From positions 19,729,686-19,793,685 of the forward strand of contig OU015527.1 in NCBI GenBank assembly GCA_907165065.1: 64,000 bases of DNA, read 5' to 3'. This DNA comes from Caprimulgus europaeus (lineage: Eukaryota > Chordata > Aves > Caprimulgiformes > Caprimulgidae). This document shows, piece after piece, positions 54,010 to 64,000 of the stretch (position 1 is the first letter of the stretch; each line of letters opens with the position of its first letter). The position numbers and the translations under genes were made by a program. The notes beneath the pieces were generated by a model. That model made no database searches. It had not been told where the DNA came from and saw nothing but the letters and a program-made list of their open reading frames with translations.

Positions 54010-54953
54010 TGTTCAAAATCTTTGTCAGAGACATGAACAATGAGGTTGAGTGCACCCTCAGCAAGTTTGCCGATGACACCAAGCTGAGTGGTGCAGTTGA
54101 CACACTGGAGGGACGGGATGCCATCCAGAGGGACCTCGACAGGCTTGAGAGGTGGGCCTGTGCCAACCTCTTGAAGTTCAACAAGGCCAAATGCAAGGTC
54201 CTGCACCTGGGTTGGGGCAATCCCAAACATAAATACAGGATGGCCGATGAGTGGCTTGAGACCAGCTCTGAAGAGAGGACTTGGGAGTGGTGGTGGATGA
54301 ACATGAGCCATTAATGTGCACTTGCAGCCCAGAAGGCCAACTGTATCCTGGGCTGCATAAAGAGACGTATGACCAGCAGGTCAAGGGAGGGGATTCTCCC
54401 TCTGTACTCTGCTCTCATAAGGTCCCACCTGGTGTACTGCATCCAGTTCTAGAGTTCCCAATACAAGAAAGACATGGACCTGTTAGAATGACTCCAGAGG
54501 AGGGCCACAAGGATGACCCAAGGGCTGGAGCACCTCTCCTATAAGGACAGGCTGAGAGAGTTGGGTCTTTTCAGACTTGAGAAGGCTCCGGGAGACCTTA
54601 TAGTGGCCTTCCAGTACCTGAAGGGACTACAGGAAGGCTGGGGAGGGACTTTTTACAAGGGCAGGTAGTGATAGAACAAGGGAAAATGGCTTTAAACTGG
54701 AAGAGGGTAGGTTTAGATTAGATATTAGGAAGAAACTCTTCACTGTGAGGGTGAAGAGACACTGGAACAGGTTGCCCAAGGAGGTTGTGGATGCCCCCTC
54801 CCTGGAAGTGTTCAAGGCCAGGCTGGATGAGGCTTTGAGTAACCTGGTCTAGTGGAAGGTGTCCCTGCTCAAGGAAGGGAGGTTGGAGCTAGATGATCTT
54901 TAAGGTCCCTTCCAAGCTTAACCATTCTATGATTCTATGATTCTATGATTCTA
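54010..54953 (+). mobile_element. 5'-truncated CR1 LINE
   Basis: It begins within the reverse-transcriptase domain just before the catalytic motif C ([11 protein letters not shown], in the frame at 54009-54314). It continues through '[14 protein letters not shown]' and the CR1 C-terminal region to a 3' tail of three ATTCTATG-like copies at about 54923-54953. The frame breaks after 54314. A stop and frameshifts make it a dead copy. About 0.94 kb remains of an element that is several kb when complete. Loss of the 5' end is the normal result of incomplete target-primed reverse transcription. Confidence 0.92.
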
Positions 54954-57597
54954 AGATATAACCAATTTAAAGATTACATACTTTACACGGTTATTCACCA
55001 TATTCTACTAATTCAGTGAAGGAGTTATTGAAAAGCACATCCAGAAAAGAAGGACATTGTTTCTGGGACTAGTTAGATTAATATTGTTGTCTGGCCCTTT
55101 GTGGGATAGTAGGATGATCAGCCACATGGAGGTGACAAAGAATCATACTTGTATTTAAAAAAAGCAAGAGGAAGTGATGCAAAAGGATTACGTAGCATCA
55201 AGACTAAGTTAGCATAAAGACTCATCAACATTTTTTTTTCTTTTACAACACAAACATCCCACTAGTATAAGTAAATGACACTTGCAAGTTGACAATGTCA
55301 ACATTGCTCACAATATCCTAGAGAGAAGGACCACAGGTAGGTTCCCTACAAAGCCAGCTGGTTTCCAGGAGGAGTGGTACAGCTGAGGCACTGTTCCTGG
55401 CATGCCATGCAAGATTTGGTGGCAAGGATGTTATGCACTGGGAGATGCTAGAGGAATACAGAAAGAGATAGCTGGACTCAGAACTGCATACTGTAGTATG
55501 CTTATTTTAAAGTCTTCAAAGTATTTGCCCACAGAATTATTACTGTGAAGTAACACAGGCAAAGCCAAAAGCCTAGGTTAAAAGTAGAAATCTGAAATAC
55601 ATACCAGAATCACAGGAGGTAAACATCAGAATTTAAGCTTGAATGGTTAGAGTAAGAAAGATCTCTCAACAGACATTGATTTTTTACTCACAAAAAATAA
55701 ACAGAAAGGCAGCTTATTAAAATCATGAATTAAAATAGGCTATAGAAGGCCTAACCACACAGAGTAAATTCCTCTATAGAATGTGTCAATTGGGATGATT
55801 TCATTTTTTATTCAGGGTGGTGGTTCAAGACTTTATTGCAGTCTCAGTCTTTGAAGTAGCTAATACAAAAGAACAAACCATCTTCTCTCTACTCTGAATT
55901 ATTTCTTCTGAAATTAAATGTAAAACTAGGCTGATATAGGGTCAAAATCTGATGTTATATTCAGAGCCATAACTCTGCTGCCCTAAGAGACTTGCTTGCT
56001 TGGCATTAACATTTTATATTAATAAATAATGTGGCATTATTTTCACAAGATTAATTTAGCCTATTTTTTTTTTTTGTCTTCCTTCTCTTGTGTTTTTTAT
56101 TTCTGTTGGTTTCTGGACAGATGGGCACTGCAGCTGTTTGTGTGTTCCTGTGTATTAGAAAGGTGAACTCCCAGACAGTGTTTGAATTCCTTAATCTAAG
56201 AGACATCATGCTGAATATTTTCATTAGCCACAGCTGCTGGCTCTTTGGAAAATGAAGAGATCTTGCTTCCCTCCTTCCCTAGTAACCTTCTTCCTTCACT
56301 GCTTGTGAGGTGTATGCAGCTGTATTCCAGCCATAGTACAGGTGACTAACTAGAGTTGGCATGGCTATAACGCTCAGGAGCACTATGAACTACTTTGTAC
56401 TACTTCCAGCTGTTTCAATTCTGTCAGTACAGCTGTAACTGTCAGGTGCTCTGAGTACTTCCCCCACATCTGCGAGAGAGATGATAAAATGAAACTTCAC
56501 AAGGAAGCAATTTAGTGAGAGCACTTCACTCTCACTACTAGCAAAGGTTGCTCAAGAACTAAGGAAGACTGGTATTAGTCAACATGATGGCACTTTACCC
56601 TGCTTACAAAGATACACATAAAATTAAGTATTTTGTTTAATTGCTTTACATTTCTTTCTCAGCTAGGGTGTTTTACAGACGCTTTAATGGACATCAAGAA
56701 CTAAATCAATGTGATCACAATAAAGTTCATTCTGCTTTCAAAGTACTAGACTATAGATAAAACTGATGCAGTCAGCCTGTAGGTTTTCTTTGGAAGCAAC
56801 TGACTTCCTTGCTGTTCAAGAGAACGAAGAGAAGTATGATATTGTTAAATCTTGTTGGTATTGAGAAAATAAATGGAGTTTGCATTTATAGTGCATTGCC
56901 TTAAGTTTGCTGAACATCTTCATAAGAAAACCGAAAATGCCAGCTACAAGAATAAATGTTTTTCAGCTACACAGTCCTGGTCTTTTAATAATAAATGAGG
57001 GCCAGGAAGGATAAATGAACCAAAAGGCATACCTGGTTTCAACTTCCCCTTTCAGTCTTTTACCATCAAAGACAAAACTTTCCGCAAGTTTTGCAAGTAA
57101 ATTCCAGGAAGCTCTCCCATACCTCTCTCTAAGAAAAAGGACCTAATTAGCTTTCACCTAACAGTAGACTCTCTCAAAATGCTTATATAGGAGAAGCATC
57201 AGTTTCTTTACTGGGAAAACAAAGACACAGAAGTATGTTTGTTTACATTCATGCAAGTTAGTGACAGATTAGGAACAAATCTTTTACCTCCTATTATAAG
57301 GTTTTATCCATCCAAAATTATAACTTCCAAAAAACAGATCGTTTCAGAAGATGTCTCTCTCTATTCCTCACTTTTTGTACTGCAGTTCTCATTTTGCAGG
57401 CAAATATATAGGGCTGGTATTCTACAGCTGCTCTTTGGAGACTTAATCCTACATACTGCTGATCATTTTCATTGCATAACAAAACTATTTTTCTTGAGCT
57501 CACCCTTAGATTCTCCATTTTATATTCCATTTACAGTCCGATTTAAGAAAAGTGTTATTTTGACTGTTGTCACCACATTACAAGATTACCTTTATAT
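54954..57597. other. AT-rich unique sequence
   Basis: No gene, RNA or mobile element is recognised. The 136-codon ORF at 57239-57649 runs into the LTR at 57603; it is hydrophobic, AT-driven and without a known domain. Confidence 0.5.
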
Positions 57598-57602
57598 ACT
57601 AC

Positions 57603-58854
57603 TGTCCTGGTTTTGCTACAATAGAGTTAATTTTCTTCTCAGTAGTTAGAAGAGCCGTGTTTTGGTTTCAGTTCAGACTTGCTTTGAGAACATCATTAAT
57701 AAAAGTACTAATGTTATTAGTTGCTGCTGGAGCTCAAGGTCATCGTGTTTGGCTGTTCACAGCTGCATTAGGACTGGGAGGGTGTGGTGGGTTGACCCTG
57801 ACCAGAGGCTGGATGCCCACCAAAGCCCACTCTATTAACCACTCCTGAGCAAGGTGGGGAGGGGAGGAAATAAGATGGAACCCAGAAAAACACATGGATC
57901 GAGACAAAGGCAGTTTAATAGAAGCAAAGCAAAGCTGCTTGCGCAGAAGCAAAAGAACAAAATATTTATTCTCTACTTCCCATCAGTAGGCGATGTCTGG
58001 CCACTTCCCAGGAAGCAGGGCTTCATACGCGTTGCGGTTCCCGGAGGACAAACAGAAGTAACAAATGCCCCCCTTCCCCCTCCGTTCTCCTTGCTTTATT
58101 TCTGAGCAGACGGCATATGGTCTGGAATATCCCTTTGGTCCATTTGGGTCAGCTGTCCTGGCTATGTCCCCTCCCAAGACCTTCCCCACCCCCAGCCTAC
58201 TGGGGGAAATGTTGGAGAGACAGCCTTGGTGCTGTGCTAGCACTGCTCACCAGTAACCAAAACACTGGTGTGTTATCAACATCCCTCGAGCCACCAATAC
58301 AAAACACAGCACTCTGAGGGCTGCCACGGGGGAAATCGATTCCATCCCAGCCAGACCCAATACAGAGGGAGAAGCGCAGTGAATAGCAAACCCCAAAACT
58401 GGCATTTGGATGTGCTAATGAAATATTCCAGATCATATCCCATCATGTTTAGTGTATTATCCGGGGCTGACAGGAAAGGTGGGTGGATTTGCACGGGTTT
58501 TCTCTCGGGCTCTGGCTCTTCTGGGATCGCAGTTTCAGTTCAGGATTGTTGCTCCTCCGGGATCGTTATCTGGGAATGCGCTGAGCTTATCAGTGGGTGG
58601 TGAGCAGTTGCACTGGGTTATCACTCATTTGCATATCTTATTACTGTTATTGTTATCACTACTATTTTAATATTAGTTGTTTAGGGGTTTTTTTAAGTTT
58701 ACTTTTATTTCTATTATGAAACTGTTTTTATCTCAACCTACAAGCCTCCTAATCCTTGCCCCAATACTTTCCCCTATCCCGTGGGGTTGGGGGGGAAGTG
58801 GGTGAAGGGCTGTTTTGGCTGCTAGCCAAGGGCTAGCCCAGCGAAACTATTACA
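57603..58854 (+). mobile_element. Solo LTR split by a nested LTR
   Basis: It starts TGTCCTGG and ends ATTACA, in two pieces: 57603-57782 and 58370-58854, separated by a second LTR and its duplicated site. Without the insert it is about 665 bp, close to the 656-bp 5' LTR at 13597-14252. The two share the 3' blocks 'atcactactattttaat', 'tctcaacctacaagcctcct' and the 'gctagccaagggctagcc' hairpin. ACTAC flanks both sides (57598-57602 and 58855-58859), a perfect 5-bp target duplication. No internal region is left. Confidence 0.85.
57783..58364 (+). mobile_element. Younger solo LTR nested in the previous one
   Basis: It starts TGTGGTGGGTTGACCCTG and ends CCCAATACA, 582 bp. The 5-bp duplication GAGGG lies at 57778-57782 and 58365-58369, and removing one copy with the insert rejoins the host LTR. 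It shares the first ~40 bases with the ERVL-like LTRs of this window but not their internal array. Its middle ('tctacttcccatcagtaggc', 'cctttggtccatttgggtca', 'cccagcctactggggg') is different, so it is a separate family or a recombinant. Several ORFs cross it on both strands; none has a known domain. Confidence 0.85.
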
Positions 58855-58859
58855 ACTAC

Positions 58860-59474
58860 TATATATAAAAAGGTGACCATTGAACTGTTCTCAGAACAGG
58901 TAATTATTTAGCTGGGAGACATGTTCTAAGAGCTTACATTTCTTGATCTAATTTCTTGTCCTCCCTCTCTTCAGTTTATTAGAGCCCAGAGGTATTTTTT
59001 ATTAGGCTAGGAGACATCAACAGCATGGATTTTCCTTTTAGTTTCTTCTGAAGCCACTTCTCTGCTTATATTGTCTGTGGGATGGCTTGCTATTCCAGTT
59101 TCTTATGTACTAGGTATAGCAGGAACTAGTGAAATATTTTTTCTATGCTGAAAGTCATCACTAGTAGTTTAATAACAACTAAATAACTACAGTATGTGGG
59201 TTATGTTATATATTTTGGTTTTGCCAACATACTATAGGGAATACTTCAGACAGTGAATGGGTGTTGTTAGAGTTCAGGGTTTGATTTTGCTTCTAACCAT
59301 TTGTACATTAAACAATATATAATTAGTTTAACCACAAATCACAATAAGGAACTTTGCTGGAATAGGCAATATCAAACTTACCTGAAATGAATAGAGGTCA
59401 CTTCAACTGCTTCCAGTCTGTTCCTCAGTTATGCACTGTGACCAGCAGGATGTTTAAGCTTGATCTTCATGCGA
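58860..59474. other. AT-rich unique sequence
   Basis: A spacer between the nested LTRs and the long CR1. No gene or repeat is recognised. Confidence 0.55.
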
Positions 59475-59514
59475 ACAATTCCAGGAGCAAAAGCAGGAGG
59501 AGCTGGAAGCCATT

Positions 59515-60069
59515 GTGCAGCAGGGTAGCTATGATGTAGTCACAATCACCACAGAAACATGGTGGGATGACTGTCATGACTGGAGTGCTGCAGTGGATGG
59601 CTATAAGTTCTTCAGGAGGAATAGGCAAGGAAGGAGGGGTGGTTGGGCGGCTCTCTGTGATAGGGAGTGTTTTGATTGTACTGAGCTTGAAGTTTGTGAT
59701 GATGAGGTCAAGTGCTCATGGGTAAGAATGAAGGGGAAGGCCAACAAGGCAGATGTCCTGTTGGGAGTCTGTTGTAGACCACCCAACCAGAATGTAGAGG
59801 CAGATGAAGCCTTCTACAGGTGGCTGGGGAAAGTCTCACAATCACTAGCCCTTGTTCTCATGGGGTACTTCAACTTACCGGGCATCTACTGGAAATACAA
59901 CACAGCAGAGGGAAAGCAGTCTAGGAGGTTCCTGGAGTGTGTGGAAGACAACTTCCTGACACAGCTGGTAAGTGAGCCCACCAGGGTAGGTACCTCGCTT
60001 AACCTGCTGTTTACCAACAGAGATGAACTGGTGCAAGATGTGGTGGTGAGGTCGTCTTGGGCTAAGTGA
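59515..60069 (+). pseudogene. CR1 endonuclease domain relic
   Basis: An open frame of 184 codons holds the APE-type endonuclease of CR1 ORF2, which nicks target DNA to start integration. Recognisable are the metal-binding glutamate region (TITTETWWDD, residues ~10-20), 'RRGGWAALCDRE', 'VLLGVCCRPP', and the catalytic 'GDFN' box, which reads GYFN here (residues ~117-120). The Asp to Tyr change removes a catalytic residue. The frame then closes. Confidence 0.8.
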
Positions 60070-60771
60070 CCATGAAATGGTAAAGTTCTCAATTGCTGGT
60101 GAAGTAAGGAGGGGGATTAGCAAGACAACTATCATGGACTCCTGAAGGGCAAACTTTGGCCTGTTCAGGACACTGGTTGAGAGAGTCCCTTGGGAGACAG
60201 TCCTGAAGGGCAAAGGGCTCCAGGAAGCCTGGACATTCTTCAGGAAGGAAATCTTAAAGGCTCAGGAGCAGACTGTCCTCGTGTGTTGCAAGACGAACCG
60301 GTGGGGAAGACAGCCAACCTGGCTGAACAGGGAGCTCTTGCTGGGACTCAGGAAAAAAAAGAGAGTTTGCCATCTCTGGAAGGAGGGGCAGGCAACTCAA
60401 GAAGAGTACAGGGATCTTGTTAGTTTATGCAGAGAGAAAATTAGAAAGGCAAAAGCCCAGCTAAAACTCAATCTGGCCACTGTTGTTAGAGATAACAAAA
60501 AGTGTTTTTACAAATACATTAACAACAAAAAGAGAGGCAAGGAGAATCTCCATCCTTTATTGGATTTGGGGGGAACATTGCCACCAAAGATGAGGAGAGG
60601 GCTGGGGTACTTAATGCCTTCTTTGCCTCAGTCTTTAATAGCCAGACCAGTTATCCTCAGGGTATTCAGCTCTCTCAGCTGGAAGATGGGGATGGAGAAC
60701 AGAATAAACCCCCCATAATTCAGGAGGAAGCTGTTTATGACCTGCTACACCACCTGAACACTTGCAATTCT

Positions 60772-61456
60772 ATGGGGTCAGACAGGATCCATCCAAGACT
60801 ACTGAGGGAGCTGGCGGATGAACTTGCCAAGCCACTGTCCATAATTTATCAACAGTCCTGGCTAACAGGGGAGGCCCCAGAAGACTGGAGGCTTGCCAGT
60901 GTGACGTCTGTCTGCAAGGGTCGGAAGGAGGATCCAGGAGACTACAGACCTGTTGGCTTGACCTCGGTAGCGGGGAAGACGATGGAGTGGTTCATCTTGA
61001 ATGCGCTCATGTGGCATATACAGGACAACGAGGGAATCAGGTCCAGCCAGCATGGGTTCATGAAAGGCAGGTCCTGCTTGACCAACCTGATCTCCTTCTA
61101 TGATCAGGTGACCCATCTAGTGGATGATGCTTATGCTGTGGATGTCGTCTACCTGGACTTTAGAAAGGCCTTTGACACTGTGTCCCACAGGATTCTTCTA
61201 GAGAAGCTGGTGGCTCAAGGCTTAGACAGATGTACTCTTCACTGGGTAAAAAACTGGCTGCATGGTCAAGCCCAGAGTTGTGGTGAATGGATATGAAGGC
61301 ACTTGGTGGCCGGTCACAGGTGGTGTTCCCCAGGGCTCAGTTTTGGGGCCAGCTCTGTTTAGTATCTTTATCAATGATCTGGATGAGGGGATTGAGTGCA
61401 CCCTCAGTAAGTTTGCAGATGACATCAAGCTGGGCAGGAGTGTTAATCTGCTTTAG
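60772..61456 (+). pseudogene. CR1 reverse-transcriptase relic
   Basis: The fingers and palm of the LINE reverse transcriptase lie in two frames. 60772-61296 carries motif A, with its catalytic Asp in YLDFRKAFD. 61262-61456 carries motif B ([10 protein letters not shown]) and motif C (FADD, both Asp kept). A frameshift around 61.20-61.29 kb separates them. All three catalytic aspartates are therefore present in the DNA, though not in one readable frame. Confidence 0.85.
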
Positions 61457-62388
61457 GACAGGAAGGCTCTGCAAAGGGATCTGCACAGGCTGGATTGATG
61501 GGCTGAGGCTAATTGTATGAGGTTCAACAAGGCCAAGTGCTGGGTCCTGCACTTCAGTCACAACAAACCCATGCAACGCTACAGGCTTGGGGAGGAGTGG
61601 CTTGAAAGCTGCCTGGCAGAGAAGGACCTGGGGGTATTGGTCGAGAGCCAGCTGAATATGAGCCAGAAGAGTGCACACAAGGCTAAGAAGGCCAAAGGCA
61701 TCCTGGCCTGTTTCAGAAATCGTGTGACCAGCAGGAATAAGGAAGTCAGTCTGCCACTGTACTCAGCACTGGTGAGGCCACACCTTGAGTACTGTGTTCA
61801 GTTTTGGGCCCTTCACTAAAAGAAGGCCTTTGAGTTGCTGGAGCGTGTGCAAAGAAGGGCAACAAAGCTGGTGAAGAGGCTGGAGAACAAGTTTTATGAG
61901 GAGCAGCTGAGGGAACTGGGGTTGTTCATTCTGGAGAAGAGGAGGCTGAGGGGAGACCTTCTTGCTCTCTACAACTACCTGAAACGAGGTTGTAGTGAGG
62001 TGGGTGTTGGTCTTTACTTCCAAATAACAAGTGAAAGGACAAGAGGAAATGGCCTTAAGTTGCACCAAGGGAGGTTTAAGGTGGATATTAGGAAAAAATT
62101 CTTCACTGAATGGGATGCCAAGTATTGTAACAGTCTGCCCAGGGAAGTGGTGGAATCACCATCCCTGGAGGTATTTAAAGGACATGTAGATGTGGTACTT
62201 GGTGACACGTTTCAGTGGTGAACTTCGCAATGTTAGGTTTACAGTTGGACTAGATGATCATAATGGTCTTTTCCAACCAAACTATTCTATGATTCTAAGT
62301 TCCATTCCTGCTGAGGATCAATAACTCTGAGAGATGTCAATTATTTTTGAAATGGATACATATTTTGAACAGCTAGGCAGTATAACAG

Positions 62389-62527
62389 TTCTTCTCTTCT
62401 CTTCTCTTCTCTTCTCTTCTCTTCTCTTCTCTTCTCTTCTCTTCTCTTCTCTTCTCTTCTCTTCTCTTCTCTTCTCTTCTCTTCTCTTCTCTTCTCTTCT
62501 CTTCTCTTCTCTTCTCTCTTCTCTTTC
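62389..62527. repeat. CTTCT pentanucleotide microsatellite
   Basis: About 25 nearly perfect tandem copies of CTTCT run from 62391, with degenerate units only at the right end (ctctcttctcttt). It starts 90 bases after the CR1 3' end. The strand is pure pyrimidine for about 135 bases. The 62- and 83-codon ORFs across it (minus and plus) are artefacts. Confidence 0.97.
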
Positions 62528-64000
62528 ACCAGCTCCTCTTCATATTATTAATTTATTTTCTAATGGAAGTGCTTACAACATGTAAATTTAAGTATCTAGC
62601 ACTGAAAATCTTCAAGGACAGAGCTATACTTTTCTAGATATTTATAACAGGAAAAGTACTCTTATTCTTACATTTGAGAACAGAAATTTATTAGTACAAT
62701 TACAAACAGATGTTTAAATACACACTTAAGTAGGTTTTTCAACTATTTTTTTCAAGATTAAGTAATCTGAGCAAGACAGGAAATCATCACAATTAAGACT
62801 TCCATTTAAAAAATATTTTATGCATACGTATGGTTGGATAAATCCTTGGATTGATTTTGCGCTCAACTCCCAAACACAATTGGGGATATTCATTCTGTAT
62901 GAAATAGAGATGTTAATGTAGAATGAGGAAAGACTTCCTCACACTCAAGTAAAGGTACAGAAAGTACACATATCTTTTGGCAAACAGATAATCTGCTAGA
63001 AAGGTCTGTTTCTGACTTGTGATGGTTGTAACCCATCTAAGCAACCTACCACAAAGATTGTGACAAACTGTAGGAAATATAGCTTGAAAGCAGAGTATTT
63101 GACAAACTTTTTGGCAGAATAAAAACTTCTAGGTAAAATCAATTAATCAAAAAGAGAAGTTGCTTCTCTCTGCATGTGAATGGAATTGGGTTTTTTCTAA
63201 TATTTTTTCTAAATGACGGTCAGTCACAAGAGAAGTCTGTAGCAAGCATGACAAGGAGAGAACTAATACCTAGCCAGTGAGTCCAGCTGTATGCTATGTC
63301 ATATTTATATCTTGACCAAGAGAAGTATAATTTGTTTTTTTTAGAGTTCTGGTACTCGGACATGGACTTAACTTCATCTGTTAAGACCTCATTCAAAGCA
63401 TGTATTCACACTAAAATCATGAGAGCAGACCAAAAGGGCTGACACTGACCAGCTACTGATACTGGAAGCTGCAGCAAAGGACGATATAAGGAGTCATCAA
63501 GGACATCTGTTAACCTTGTACCTGCACAAGCATACAGTCTCATAGCAGGCAGGGCAACTAACTGAGAATGGCAGGCTCTGTGAGTAGTCATATCTTCTTC
63601 CTTCCTCAACACCGTATTTTGCTGCATTGATCATCACCACCATCTTCATTGTAATAATTTTATGCAGTTTATGTTCCATATTGCTGTGAATGTGTCTAAC
63701 TTAATTTATTCTTGGTATTGATGTGATAAAAAATGCAAAGAAACATGAAGATTTTGTACTTCTCTCTTCTAATTCTGAACACCATTCCACATAACTCCTC
63801 CTCCCAAAGCCTGAAAAAGTTGATCAGCTCAGCAGTAGAGTTAGAAAGTAAACCCACATGTCTCTCTTTCAGAAACAACATGCCACCAGCAACCTCAAAG
63901 AAGTCCATCTAATAGTTAGGATTCATGAATAAACAGGTCATATAGAAGCTGACTTGGGAATTCAGAGACCACCGGTAATGCCCGTTTCATGACTTGCAGG
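62528..64000. other. AT-rich unique sequence to window end
   Basis: No gene, RNA or mobile element is recognised. Minus-strand ORFs of 60-73 codons at 63406-63908 have no known domain. Confidence 0.5.

Larger units (their letters stand above)
59475..62298 (+). mobile_element. CR1 LINE, 2.8 kb, ORF2 relic
   Basis: This is the longest CR1 here. It holds the endonuclease domain (59515-60069: TETWWDD, CCRPPNQ, YFNLPG), a linker, the reverse transcriptase (60772-61456: EDPGDYRPVGLTS, VVYLDFRKAFDTVSH for motif [11 protein letters not shown] for motif B, FADD at 61412-61423 for motif C) and the C-terminal region (61517-62221). It ends in ATTCTATGATTCTA at about 62285-62298. The reading frame changes at least three times (around 60.1-60.3, 60.7 and 61.2 kb), and in-frame stops lie near 61454 and 61817, so it cannot be translated through. 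The 5' UTR, ORF1 and the start of ORF2 are missing. Its 3' end differs from that of the CR1 at 54 kb, so the two are different subfamilies. Confidence 0.93.

Noticed and set aside
57239-57649. 136-codon ORF ending in the outer LTR
   Set aside because: It is AT-driven and Phe/Leu-rich, has no known domain, and crosses a mobile-element boundary.
62389-62527. CRISPR-like or satellite array
   Set aside because: It is a five-base unit without spacers in a vertebrate genome, so it is a plain microsatellite.
62334-62585. ORFs with a repetitive Leu/Phe/Ser or Arg/Glu/Lys product
   Set aside because: They are translation of the CTTCT microsatellite.

Overview
This window looks like an AT-rich, non-coding stretch of a bird genome. 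I find no host protein-coding exon, rRNA or tRNA that I can support. The assignment to birds rests on the repeats. There are CR1-type LINEs with the typical avian 3' tail (ATTCTATG repeats) and several LTR families of the avian ERVL/ERVK kind. One broken provirus carries an LTR, a primer-binding site, gag and protease. The mix of LTRs suggests a passerine or other neoavian bird, but that is inference. Almost every open reading frame outside the transposons is short and looks like chance.

Layout. 1-535: the clipped 3' end of an LTR that sits inside a minus-strand CR1 fragment. 1037-2174: a minus-strand ERVL-like solo LTR with a 5-bp target duplication. 2180-13590: unique AT-rich DNA with one CR1 3'-end relic near 6.8 kb. 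13597 to about 17.0 kb: a truncated plus-strand provirus (5' LTR, Lys1,2-like primer-binding site, degraded gag with a tandem Thr-rich repeat, then protease). Its pol, env and 3' LTR are missing. 24883-25398: a solo LTR with a perfect 6-bp duplication. 25.4-48.4 kb: about 23 kb with no recognisable mobile element, only simple-sequence tracts. 48.4-62.5 kb: a repeat-dense block with two more ERVL-like LTRs in opposite orientations (48409-49378 minus, 51678-52713 plus), a 5'-truncated CR1 (about 54010-54953), an LTR nested inside another LTR (57603-58854 containing 57783-58364), a 2.8-kb CR1 with endonuclease and reverse-transcriptase relics (about 59475-62298), and a long CTTCT pentanucleotide microsatellite (62389-62527). 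The remainder to 64000 is unique.

Nothing here works as a gene system. The window records successive retroelement insertions into what is probably intergenic or intronic DNA. The most informative items are the doubly dated nested LTR, the gag repeat and PBS of the truncated provirus, a hairpin shared by two LTRs of that family, and the internal 42-51-bp array shared by three ERVL-like LTRs. I did not find a convincing undescribed biological system. Boundaries are read by eye and are accurate to a few bases where terminal TG/CA and target duplications exist, and to tens of bases elsewhere.
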